A stretch of 20,504 nucleotides of DNA from Prorocentrum cordatum. Taxonomy: Eukaryota > Sar > Dinophyceae > Prorocentrales > Prorocentraceae. Both the position numbers and the translations under genes were made by a program. Shown here in pieces: positions 8,108-16,826 of this stretch. The DNA is taken from the NCBI GenBank assembly GCA_963575745.1, contig CAUYUJ010001701.1, forward strand, positions 77,501 through 98,004, read 5' to 3'. The notes beneath the pieces were generated by a model, which was not told where the DNA came from, did not search any database, and worked only from the letters and a program-made list of their open reading frames with translations. Position 1 is the stretch's first letter; every line of letters begins with the position of its first letter.

Positions 8108-9500
8108 GCATCCCGGGCCGGCCCCGCGTCGGCGCCTGAGCCGAATCCGGCGCCGGCGCCGGCTCCAGCCGGCGCCGGAAAAATGAATTCCGAGGCGCGC
8201 CCGGGAAGCCTTCCGGGCCAATTCCGGCACCCGGGCCGGCGCTCGAGCCGGACGCCCGGGCCGCGGCGCTGGGGGTGGCGCCCGGGGCGGATCCGGCGCC
8301 GGCGCCGGCTCCGGCCGGCGCCAGAAAAATGAATCCCGAGGCCGCGCCGATAAAAGGCCACTCCAATACACATTTTTCTTTCGAGAATTCTGAATTTCTG
8401 CTCCCGGCGCTGCTTGGGAGGCCTTCCAGGCCGATTCCGGCACCGCGGGCCGGCGCTCGAGCCGGACCCCCAGGCTGGCGCCCGGGCCAGCGCCTGAGCC
8501 GAATCTGGCGCCGGCGCCGGCGCCGGCGCCGGCTCCGGCCGGCGCCGGAAAATTGAATTCCGCCGAGGCCGTGCCAAAAAAGGCCACTCCAATACACATT
8601 TTTCTTTCGAAAATGCTGAATTTCTGCTCCCGGCGCCCGGGAGGCCTTCCGGGTCGATTCTGGCACCCGGGCGGGCGCTCGAGCCGGACGCCCAGGCCGG
8701 CGCTCGCGAGCCGGCGCTTGAGCCGAATCCGGCGCCGGCGCCGGCTCCAGCCGGCGCCGGAAAATTGAATTCCGAGGCCGTGCCGGAAAAAGGCCACTCC
8801 AATACACATTTTTTTTTTTTCTCGAAAATGTTGAATTTTTGCTCCCGGCGCTGCTTGGGAGGCCTTCCAGGCCGATTCCGGCACCGCGGGCCAGCGCTCG
8901 AGCCGGACGCCCAGGCCGGCGCCCGGGCCGGCGCATGAGCCGCATCCGGCGCCGGCGCCGGCTCCGGCCGGCGCCATGGAAAATTGAATTCCGAGGCCGT
9001 GCTGGAAAAAGGCCACTCCACTACGCATTCCAATACACATTTTTCTTTCGAAAATGTTGAATTTCTGCTCCCGGCACCCGGGAGGCCTTCCGGGCCGATT
9101 CCGGCACCCAGGCCGGCGCTCGAGCCAGACCCCCAGGCCGGCGCCTGGGCCGGCGCCTGAGCCGAATCCGGCGCCGGCGCCGGCTCCGGCCGGCGCCGGA
9201 AAATTGAATTCCGAGGCCGTGCCGAAAAAAGGCCACTCCAATACACATTTTTGTTTGAAAATGTTGAATTTTCTGCTCTTGGCGCCCGGGAAGGCTTCCA
9301 GGCCGATTCCGGCACCCGGGCCGGCACTCGAGCCGGACGCCCGAGCGCTCGCGCCGGATCCGGCGCCGGCGCCCGAGCCGGCGCCCGGGCCGAATCCGGC
9401 TCCGGCGCCGGCTCTGGCCGGCGCCGGAAAATTGAATTCCGAGGGGTCGCCGAAAAGCGGCCACTCCAATACACATTTTTCTTTCGACAATGCAAACTTC
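8108..9500. repeat. GC-rich satellite, ~210-228 bp unit, about 6 copies
   Basis: Each unit has an AT-richer core (GGCCACTCCAATACACATTT, then TTTCGAAAATG, then TTCTGCTCCCGGCGC), then GGCCTTCC and CCGATTCCGGCACC. CGCTCGAGCCGGACGCCC follows, then a GCCGGCGCC-rich palindromic block ending GGCGCCGGAAAATTGAATTCC. The GGCCACTCC start falls at 8356, 8582, 8792, 9011, 9231 and 9459 (spacings 226, 210, 219, 220, 228). The first unit (8108-8355) lacks the AT-richer core. Two minus frames stay open for ~470 codons, but spacings of 226 and 220 are not multiples of three, so units change frame. This argues against coding. Confidence 0.95.
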
Positions 9501-9742
9501 TGCTCCAAGCGCTTTGGACTGCCGCGACTCAAGGATAGGTAGAGCAGACATTAAAGGAGGTAAAAGCAAGCACGCGAACGCTTTGGACGCGCGATGAGCT
9601 GCCACAAGCCAGCTTCCCGCCAGATCGGTCCAGAGTGGAAGGGGACGGAGCTGGGCGGGTGAAGGACCACCAGAGCACTGCTCCAGCGTTTCCTCAGCCC
9701 TGAGTCTGCTGTGGGTTATCCCTGTGGTAACTTTTCGGACAC
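9501..9742. other. unique stretch between satellite and AT island
   Basis: Mixed sequence with two related ACGCTTTGGAC or GCGCTTTGGAC motifs (near 9508 and 9578). No gene or RNA recognised. Confidence 0.4.
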
Positions 9743-9823
9743 CTAAATAAATATGAATAAATAAATAGATATACAAGTAAGTAAATAAATAAACAAATGA
9801 ATGAATGAATAAATAAATAAATA
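9743..9823 (+). repeat. (AATA)n/(AAAT)n microsatellite
   Basis: AATA/AATG tetranucleotides with TAGA and AAGT interruptions. The minus strand reads as IYLFIYL-type artefact peptides. Confidence 0.9.
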
Positions 9824-10110
9824 TTAGAGATGCACTTCATATTGTTTGTAGTGATGCTTATTGACTGAAGTGTCATCTGATTATGTTCTCCTGTCCTTCA
9901 CTGCTTTGTTCTGTTGCATTTACATATCTGTTTGCTTATTTGGAATTCCTGTTTTCAGTTTACCTTGAGTCATTACAGTAACATTATGCAGTTACATTAC
10001 ATAAATTCAAACATATTTATTAATGCTACGGGAAAAAATGCTACGGTTTATGTATATATATATATATCTGTACATATATAGATATGTATATTTATATATG
10101 TAAAAAACAA
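9824..10110. other. AT-rich island with a TA microsatellite
   Basis: Low-GC DNA with a direct repeat ATGCTACGG (about 10023 and 10039) and a TATA/TACATATATAG tract at about 10050-10102. It shares ATTACATAAATTCAA with 6798; a shared GTGGACTCCATT lies just past its right edge (~10113, also at 6701). No ORF of note. Confidence 0.5.
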
Positions 10111-10612
10111 GTGGACTCCATTCGTGATCGACCCCGTGTTCGCCCCTGGTTCCCCCCCGACTCGAAGTTGGCGTCCTGCCTGCTGGAGGCCCTGGGTGTT
10201 CCACTTCTTTTCTTTGTCCTTTCGAGCCCGTGCCCCAGAATGCCCAAGGTCACCTTTGATTGGGGGGGGAAGGGGGGAAACGGAGCCAAGGGTTCCATTT
10301 TTCTTTTGTCTAGCTGCGGGAGTCGGGCGATCGCAAACATGGATCAGGGGGGGGGGGGTGGATCAGCGACGGGCCCCGTTTCCCTGGGGAACCGCGGATT
10401 CCCGCCGCCGAGCGAGGCGGCACCCGCCGCAGTTTTGGGGGAGGGCGCCGCCCCCGATCCGTGGATTTGGCGACCGCGCGCCAGAATCCAGGGATCGCCA
10501 GTCCATGTTCGCGCGCCCCCGAGGGAGGGGGCGCCCGGAGGGCATCTGCGCGGGCACGGCGCCCAGCCCGCCGCCCGGCCTGGTCTCCACGGATCCAGGC
10601 CCCGAGCTTTCA
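10111..10612. other. unique GC-rich stretch containing a strong hairpin
   Basis: At 10456-10496, GATCCGTGGATT-TGGCG pairs with CGCCAGAATCCAGGGATC around a 6-nt loop: about 17 bp with one mismatch and one bulge. Poly-G runs occur near 10262 and 10349. ORFs of 70-200 codons cross it on both strands and are unrecognised. Confidence 0.5.
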
Positions 10613-11100
<488 letters not shown>

Positions 11101-11305
11101 ATAACTCGGGCCGGACGAAAGGGGGGGATTGGGAAAGGGGGGGTTACGAACTCTGCTGCATGCAGCTGGTTTCGGCCTCGCCGAGGGGCCCAGTCCTCGA
11201 TACATAGCTCCCTCCGGCGCCGGGAGGCGCCGGGAAAATCAGCTACGTGAGCTGATTCTCAAACCCCCCCTTTGCTATCCCCCCCTTTCGCCCGACCCGA
11301 ATAAC
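11101..11305. mobile_element. foldback element family G with 5-bp ATAAC direct repeats
   Basis: ATAAC at 11101-11105 and again at 11301-11305 flank a 195-bp element. The left arm TCGGGCCGGACGAAAGGGGG is matched in reverse by CCCCCTTTCGCCCGACCCGA. The arms continue with a second G-run (GGGAAAGGGGGGG / CCCCCCCTTTGC), about 40 bp in all. Inside are further palindromes: GCTGCATGCAGC (11155-11166) and AATCAGCT-ACGTG-AGCTGATT (11237-11257). No coding capacity. The exact 5-bp duplication is good evidence of transposition, and its left copy abuts the end of A2. Confidence 0.82.
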
Positions 11306-11431
11306 GGCCCGAGCTCTGGCCTTCCAGCTTGGGCTGCTGCGCCGGGGGGGGGGGGGGGGAGGGGGGTGCGGCAGGGCCGCGGCACCGCCGCCGCGGGGGC
11401 CGCCGCGGGGGGGCTCCCGGGCCGCCTTCTC

Positions 11432-11588
11432 AGGAGGGAGAGAAGCACACACACAATAGATCGTCGACTCCCAGGAAAATGTTGGAAAATATGGGAAGAG
11501 GGGGGGAAGACAAAGACTCAGAACAGATGGGGAATATGGAGAATCCTGTTATCTGTGTGTATCTATTTGTGTGCCCCTGGGCCCCCAG
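11432..11588 (+). mobile_element. foldback element family E, copy E2
   Basis: Same organisation as E1: CAGGAGGGAGAG, CACACACACAATAGATCGTC, AAAATATGGGAAGAGGGGG, GAAGACAAAGAC, CCTGTTATCTGTGTGTATC, GTGTGCCCCTGGGC. About 157 bp. It is immediately followed by a partial copy (E3). Confidence 0.75.
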
Positions 11589-11700
11589 GAAAGTATGGGA
11601 AAATATGGGAAGTGGGGGTGAAGACGAAAACCCAGAAAATACTGGAAAATATGGGGCGTCTTTTTATTTGTGTGTATTTAGTTGTGTGTCCCAGGGCCCC
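11587..11700 (+). mobile_element. family E partial copy E3, tandem to E2
   Basis: Repeats the inner and right part of the element (CCCAGGAAAGTATGGGAAAA through TTGTGTGTCCCAGGGCCCC) directly after E2, without the left terminal segment. About 114 bp; most simply a tandem internal duplication. Confidence 0.7.
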
Positions 11701-11881
11701 TTCCAGGCTTGGGCTGCTGAGCCGGGGGGGGGGAGAGGGGTGCGACAGGGCCGTGGCACCGCCGTCGCGGGGCCGCGGCGGGGGGCTCCCGGGCATGCCA
11801 ACTCTCAGGAGGGAGAGAAACACTTTCGGTCTGCGGGGCGAGAGCGAACCTCTTCCGCTAAAAGCTAGGCGGGCTACGCAC

Positions 11882-12023
11882 GAGGAAGAGAAACACACAG
11901 ACACAATCCATCGTCGACCCCCAGGAAAATATGGGGGGGGGAAAGACAAAAACTTAGAAAATATGGGGAAATATGGGGAATCCTGTTATTTGTGTGTGCA
12001 TTTCTTTGTGTGCCCGTGGGCCG
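11882..12023 (+). mobile_element. foldback element family E, copy E4
   Basis: AGAAACACACAGACACAAT, CCATCGTCGACCCCCAGG, AAAATATGGGG, GAAAGACAAAAAC, CCTGTTATTTGTGTGTGC, GTGTGCCCGTGGGCC. Upstream, the usual CAGGAGGGAGAGAAACAC is separated from it by ~55 bp of unrelated DNA (about 11828-11881), which looks like an insertion within the left end. Confidence 0.72.
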
Positions 12024-12209
12024 CCTCGAAAGTCGCGCGGCGGCGCGAACCGCCGGCTCGCCAGTGAGCTTCCGACGGGATGGCGCGCGGAGCTCCTCCG
12101 CTGCGCCTCCCGCGGTGCGGCCTGCTCGGGGAAGCGTCGGGCTCGAGCTCGCCGGAGCTCGGAGGTGCCGGCGCCTGTGGACGGGCCCGTCCCCTGGGTG
12201 TTTGACGGT
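12024..12209. other. GC-rich unique stretch
   Basis: CGCG- and GAGCTC-rich DNA with several short dyads (GCTCGAGCTCGCCGGAGCTC near 12142). No gene recognised. Confidence 0.4.
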
Positions 12210-12358
12210 CTCCTCCTCCTCCTCCTCCTCCTCCTCCTCCTCCTCCTCCCTCTTCCTCTCCTCCTCCCTCCTCCTCCTCCTCCTCCTCGTCCTCCCCCCT
12301 TCCTCCTCCTCCTCCTCCTCCTCCTCCTCCTCCTCCTCCTCCTCCTCCTCCTCCTCCA
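12210..12358 (-). repeat. (GGA)n microsatellite (CCT on plus strand)
   Basis: About 149 bp of CTC/CCT with CTTCC, CGT and C-run interruptions. Open in every frame, giving poly-Leu/Ser/Pro and poly-Glu/Gly/Arg readings. Confidence 0.95.
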
Positions 12359-12889
12359 GTTTTCGTGGGGTGCTGGCAGCGGGAGCTCGCGTCAGATTTC
12401 TGTTACGGGCCCGTCAGGCCAACCCGAGTCCCCCGAAGTTCGAGGCTTGCGTCTCCCCGGAGTGCGGCCGCGGATCCGGCCCCCCTCGCTGTGGCCTGGC
12501 AGGCCTCTCGGTGCAATCTCCCACAGCTGGCGCGCGTGGCGGTGAGAGGTGCACGGCAGAATGGTACGGGTCTGTGCCCGTGCTTGGCACTCTGCCGGAG
12601 AGCCGAGGGTGGGTAGGGTGTAGTCAGGCGCGTTCGACTTCACATGCTTGCCCCCTGCCATGCGCGAAGCTGTGCGCGAGTGCAGAAGCCCGTGGGCACG
12701 CGATTCGATCTTGGACTTTCCCGCATGTCTTCTCATGCACAGAGGGAGATGTGAGCGAGAGTCTTTGCCTGCCCGTCGGAGAGCGAAAGCCAAGTCGGGC
12801 CCGACAGATCGCCACATCGAGAGGTAGGCCACTGGACTTCCAGTCAAACCGAAGCTGCTATCAATCGAGCAGTCTCCACCAAAGGCCCA
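12359..12889. other. unique stretch, open on both strands, no recognised product
   Basis: Non-repetitive, moderately GC-rich. On the minus strand a 259-codon frame (12392-13171) has a varied, non-repeat portion here (for example SSFGLTGSPVAYLSMWRSVG). On the plus strand a frame also runs through. ACTGGACTTCCAGT near 12830 is a short palindrome. I cannot assign a function or choose a strand. Confidence 0.4.
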
Positions 12890-13235
12890 CTTGTTGACCT
12901 CCAGGAGCTTGTTGGAGGCCTCTTGGAGCCATCTTTGGGCTCCCCTTGGGGCAAGTTGGGAGCATTTGGAGCCTTCTGGGGCTCTCTTGAGGCCCTTGCT
13001 GGGGCTTCTTGGGAGCCTCTTTGGCTTGGCTGTCTTAGGGCGTTCCTGGCCCGTCTGTCGCCGTCGAACGCCGTCTTGGGGGCCTCTCTGGGCTGTTTTG
13101 GAGTCCTCTGGGGGCGCCTCAGGGTCGTCTTGGGGGCTATCTTGGGTGTCTTGAGGACCATCTGGGACCAAGTTGGCTCCCTCTGGGCCGTCTTGGGGGC
13201 CTCTTGGGGCGTTCTTGGGATTTTGGAGGCCGAAG
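12890..13235 (-). repeat. CTTGGGGCC-type degenerate tandem repeat, ~10-12 bp period (tract 1)
   Basis: Blocks starting CTTGG or CTGGG recur every 9-12 bp, with pairs summing to about 21 bp (CTTGGGGGCTAT + CTTGGGTGT). Read on the minus strand this gives loose heptads such as PKTAQE/GPQD. Both strands are mostly open, so coding status is undecided. Confidence 0.7.
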
Positions 13236-13243
13236 TAAAAATT

Positions 13244-13396
13244 GAGGAGGATGAGGAGGATGAGGAGGAGGAGGAGGAGGAGAAGGAGGAGGAGGAGGAG
13301 GAGGAGGAGGAGGAGGAGGAGGGAGGAGGAGCAGGAGGAGGAGGAGGAGGAGGAGGAGGAGGAGGAGGAGGAGGAGGAGGAGGAGGAGAGGAGGAG
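13244..13396 (+). repeat. (GGA)n microsatellite
   Basis: About 153 bp, interrupted by GAT, AAG, GGA-GCA and GGG units. It is preceded by AAAATTGAGGAG, nearly the same lead-in as the array at 17219 (AAATTGAGGAG). It splits the CTTGG repeat region. Confidence 0.95.
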
Positions 13397-13479
13397 ACCC
13401 GGGGGCCTCCTCGGTCGTCTTGGGCCGTGGGAAGGCCGAACATAGGCAAATACCCAAATCCTTCAAGCACTTAAGGCAC

Positions 13480-13734
13480 ATCAATGGTTTTGCCTCTTCG
13501 GGCCTTCCTGGAGAGTCTTTTTGAGTCTCTTGGGCCGTCCTGGAGGCCCCTGGGGGGCCTCTTAGGCCACCTTGGGGCATCTTGGAGCCATCTTGGGCCG
13601 TCTTGGTGGCTTCTAGGGCCGACCTGGGGAGGCATCTTGGACCCTCTTGGATTGCCTTGGAGGCCAGCTTGGACCACCTTGGGCGAGCTTGGAGGCCACC
13701 TTGCAACATCTTGACCGTCCTTGCGGCGATAGGG
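13480..13734 (-). repeat. CTTGGGGCC-type degenerate repeat (tract 2)
   Basis: Between 13570 and 13710 the CTTGG starts are spaced 10, 11, 10, 11, 11, 12, 10, 10, 12, 10, 10, 12 bp, including two consecutive 32-bp (10+10+12) higher-order units. Average spacing is close to the 10.5-bp DNA helical repeat. Confidence 0.72.
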
Positions 13735-13939
13735 CCAGCGGAGATGGGCTCGTCAGCGGGGTTGTGGGTCCTTCCCAGTGGCCAGCGGGATCGGCCGAAG
13801 CCCCATGGGGTAGTTCCAAAAGAACCACAGACCACCAGGCGCACCCCGTGCACTCCTGTGGCAAGCAACTGGGGGCGGCGGATCTGGTGGCACAGTGGCC
13901 TTCGGCCCACTCCGCCACCGTGTCTGAGTTGTAGGTCAG
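13735..13939. other. unique spacer with a strong hairpin
   Basis: At 13886-13919, GGTGGC pairs with GCCACC. Inside that, AGTGGCC pairs with GGCCCACT (one bulged C) around a TTC loop. The rest is unrecognised. Confidence 0.5.
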
Positions 13940-14560
13940 AGGCCTCTTGGATGCCCGTGGGCCTCCCTCGGAGGGCTTCTCGGGAGCCTCCTGGCGGCCG
14001 GTTGGGGGTGTCGTCGGGGTCTCTTGGGGGCCTCTTGGGGCCTGCGTTGGGCCTCCTTGGGGTCTCTAGAGCCTCCTGGAGCTTCTGGGGGGCCTCCGGG
14101 GGACCTGCTGGCGGCCTTCTTGGGGCGGAGCGCTCGGAATGTCGACTCGTGTTCCACCTCTGTGGACCTCTTGGGGCCGTCTTGGGTGCCCTCGTGGGCC
14201 GTCCTGGGGCCCTCTTGGGCCGTCTTAGGGGCCCTCTCGGCGCCCTCTTGGGGGCCTAGTGGGTGCCTCGTGGGCCGTCCTGGGGCGATCTTGGGGGCCT
14301 CCTGGGTCGACTCGGGGCGTCGAGCGCCCAACACGGCGAGGACACTCGATTCCCTCAAGAAGCTACGGACAATCTGTGATTTTGGCTTCCTGGGCCCTGT
14401 TTTGGCAGCGCTCTTGACGCCCTCTTGTGGCGTCCTCGAGGCGTCTTGGGCCGTCTGGAGGCCATCTTGGGCGTCTTGGAGCGATCTTTTTGCGACTCGG
14501 TGCCCTCTTGGACCGCCTTGGGGGCCTCTTGGTGTCCTTTTTGCTAGTTTCGGGGCTGGC
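13940..14560 (-). repeat. CTTGGGGCC-type degenerate repeat (tract 3)
   Basis: About 600 bp of CTTGG/CCTGG blocks at 9-12 bp spacing, interrupted by non-repeat segments near 14135-14160 and 14310-14395. Minus-strand heptads are clearest here (APKTAQE, GPRTAHE). A 250-codon minus frame covers it (13936-14688), with varied insertions such as SQIVRSFLRESSVLAV. Plus-strand frames are also open. Confidence 0.7.
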
Positions 14561-14732
14561 ATGGCTCCGAACATGTCATGCGGGAACACGCGACACGCTC
14601 CGCGAAATCCAGCAATTTGTGGTCTGGGCCCCTGAGTACACATTCGCTCAGGACTGAGGACGGAGAGCTCCCAGGGACCTGGGGACATTCCAACTCGAAC
14701 TCTTGCCTCAGGGCACGGTGGCGGATATATCC

Positions 14733-14789
<57 letters not shown>

Positions 14790-14821
14790 AAGAAGAAAAA
14801 CGAGAAAGAGAGAGAGAGAGA
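14733..14821 (+). repeat. (GA)n microsatellite
   Basis: About 90 bp of GA repeats with an AAAGAAGAAAAACG interruption in the middle. Gives RERE and SLSL artefact peptides. Confidence 0.95.
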
Positions 14822-16238
14822 AGGATAGGAACATTTAGTGGTGCAGAGTGGGACGGGGATACTGTACTTCACACGTGTGTGCATACTCTCAGATACATGC
14901 GTGTGCATCGGTACACAACGACAATGCATGAAGAGGGATGGCTTGCTTCATAGCGGAGAGTAAACTTGCATGTCGCAGGGTCAGACCTATACACAGATGG
15001 CACGACAGATGGAAGACGTAGACAGAGACGTACACAGGGATAGCAACGTTGGCAGAGCGATATAGAGAAAGAGACAGACACATATGTGAGACTGGGCCAG
15101 TGCAGGGGGTTGGGATGATCAAGACGGCGAGGAGCACTGAGGTTCCTTAGAGCAGTGCCGCATGGCGACTTCGTGGGTGGTGAAGCGTGGGCAATGTGCC
15201 AGCTGTGCCACCGAAGTGTTGAACCTGATTTCTTCGCCCCCTGTTTGCCGTAGGACGCCCGCACACGTGAGCAGAGGATTTGCAGGCTCCTTTGTCGAGG
15301 TGGCTCGAGGCGTCGGCGAGACCCACGTGTAGCGGTCGGCGTTTTGCACAGGGCCGCCTGGAGTCCACGGAGGCCAGCACGAGCACGAGTGCCCATGTCC
15401 CCCAAAGGGGCCGGCTGTCACACGTGGTTCGCCATGTACTTCAGCTTGTGTGCGCGAGCCCATCGCTAAGGTGTTATGCAGCCGGCAGAGGCATCTCATG
15501 CGCTCCCAGGTTCCCCCACTGCAAGCGCCCGAGGAGTTGTGGAACTGCACCGAGCGGCGGCTGGTGCTCTGCGGCGACTGCAGCTACAGCAGCTTCCTCG
15601 CAGGTTTTCTGGCGGCCCAGGAGAGCATCTCCCGTCCTCGTCTCATGGCCGCACGGCCTGCACGTCTTATGCCCCTCCTCGACTGCTTGCATAGCACATC
15701 CTCTCATCTGCATATCTTGTCTCACTTCCATATTCTTCTCTTCCGTGCTGTCTCTTCTATTTTCCCCCCCTCCCTCGACGATTAATCATTCAGATTACTA
15801 CTTCCACCTTCCGCCTGACCACGTGAGGGCTTTCACCCGCCACTTCTGCAAATGGCTTCTAATGCACATGATCTCGGCACGTTGTTTTTCCTCCACCCGT
15901 GTGCTTTCAACTCGGAGCTTCTTCTGTGGTTCCGGGTGCCGCTCTTTCACTCTCCCCTTCCGCTCTCCGTGGCCCCCGACCTTCGTGCCCATCGGTCGCG
16001 GCACTCCCCGGCCGACACGAGGCGTGCCAGAGAAAGGGCCTCTCCTCTAATGGAGGACTGGAGGAGCTTGCATCTCTTTCCCGGCGGAGGGCGGCGGAAA
16101 GGCGGCGGAAGCCGGCGGAAGTCGAGCGAGGCCGCCTTTGCCAGCGGACGCCGGCAGGAAGAAGTAGAAATCGCCTTCTTCAGGATATTTCAACATTATT
16201 GGGTTCAGGGTTTGGGGAATCGGCCACATGGCCTTGAG
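14822..16238. other. longest mostly unique stretch; no gene firmly recognised
   Basis: The largest low-repeat segment. It begins with GT- and CA-rich DNA (ACACGTGTGTGCATAC). A 56-codon plus frame (15162-15332, start context GCCGCATGGCG) contains a CASC motif. A plus frame of 256 codons (15280-16050) and a minus frame of 143 codons (15119-15550) overlap. None resembles a family I know, and their overlap on both strands warns against calling any. Codon-level conservation would decide. Confidence 0.45.
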
Positions 16239-16437
16239 CCGGTGGCGAGCGAAGGGGGGAGTGAGAAGGAGAAGGCCCTCGCAGAAGGCGGCGGGGCGGC
16301 TCGGAAGCCCTCGCGCCTTCTGGGCAGCTCTCTGTGTCTTCCAGGGGGGCGCAGCACACTGCTCAGAAGGCCGGGGGGCGTCCGAACCTTTCGAGAAGGC
16401 CTTCTCCTTCTCACTTCCTCCCTCGCTCGCCGCCGAT
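16239..16437. mobile_element. foldback element family B, copy B2
   Basis: The left arm GGCGAGCGAAGGGGGGAG, TGAGAAGGAGAAGGCC is mirrored at the right by GGCCTTCTCCTTCTCA, CTTCCTCCCTCGCTCGCC. About 200 bp, with arms of ~45 bp. The interior is rich in GAAGGC/GCCTTC pieces. Same family as 5746-5946. No clear target duplication. Confidence 0.78.
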
Positions 16438-16503
16438 GGATCCGGCCCTCGTAGGTGGGCCGATCCGGTCTGGTCTCCATCGGCGGAGGCCAGCTGCACG
16501 CCT

Positions 16504-16554
16504 CTGTGCACCGAGCCTCGCCAGGCGCCTCCTTGGCCCGGGATCGGTGCACAG
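16504..16554. other. 11-bp perfect inverted repeat
   Basis: CTGTGCACCGA (16504-16514) and TCGGTGCACAG (16544-16554), 29 bp apart. It lies between two foldback elements and may be a remnant of another one. Confidence 0.5.
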
Positions 16555-16619
16555 CGCCTTCACGGCCTGCTCTCCGCGGCGCGCACGCCCGCCCTCTTTT
16601 CTAGGGGAGCAAAAAGTAT

Positions 16620-16782
16620 CATGAACATAAAAACTCGGAGGTCTGCGCGGATTTCTCGGATCGGCGCTGGGGCCCCCCGGCGGCGCCTCTGGCGCCGCCC
16701 CTGGCGCGCTCCGTGCGCCAGGGAGGGGGGTCCAGCGCCGATCCGAGAAATCCGCGCGGACCTCCGAGTTTTTATGTTAATG
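16620..16782. mobile_element. foldback element family C with T-shaped secondary structure
   Basis: Arms of about 54 bp at 16624-16678 and 16725-16778 are near-perfect inverted copies. AACATAAAAACTCGGAGGTC, GCGGATTTCTCGGATCGGCG and CTGG pair with their complements, with one substitution near 16644 and a 1-2 nt difference in the G/C run. The 46-nt centre is two more hairpins: GGCGGCGCC-TCT-GGCGCCGCC (16679-16699) and CCTGGCGC-GCTCCGT-GCGCCAGG (16700-16722). The whole would fold as a long stem with two short side arms. No coding capacity. No unambiguous target duplication (flanks CATG / AATG). Confidence 0.85.
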
Positions 16783-16826
16783 TGTTTTTTTTTTGTTCCC
16801 CTATTTTCGGCCACGCGCAGAGGGGG

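Larger units (their letters stand above)
11320..11828 (+). repeat. local duplication: GGGCTGCTG...CAGGAGGGAGAG block, two copies
   Basis: Block 1 (about 11320-11453) and block 2 (about 11699-11828) both read CTTGGGCTGCTG, G-run, GTGCGRCAGGGCCG, GGCACCGCCG, CTCCCGGGC, CTCAGGAGGGAGAGAA. Each leads into an E-family copy, so a segment of about 380 bp carrying the element was duplicated in tandem. Confidence 0.8.

Noticed and set aside
8108-9532. Two overlapping minus-strand ORFs of about 470 codons
   Set aside because: They are encoded by the satellite. Unit spacings of 226 and 220 bp change frame, and several frames are open because the DNA is GC-rich.
15280-16050. 256-codon plus-strand ORF in unique DNA
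   Set aside because: No family recognised, Ser/Arg/Cys-rich, overlapped by frames on the other strand. Kept only as a note in the stretch entry.
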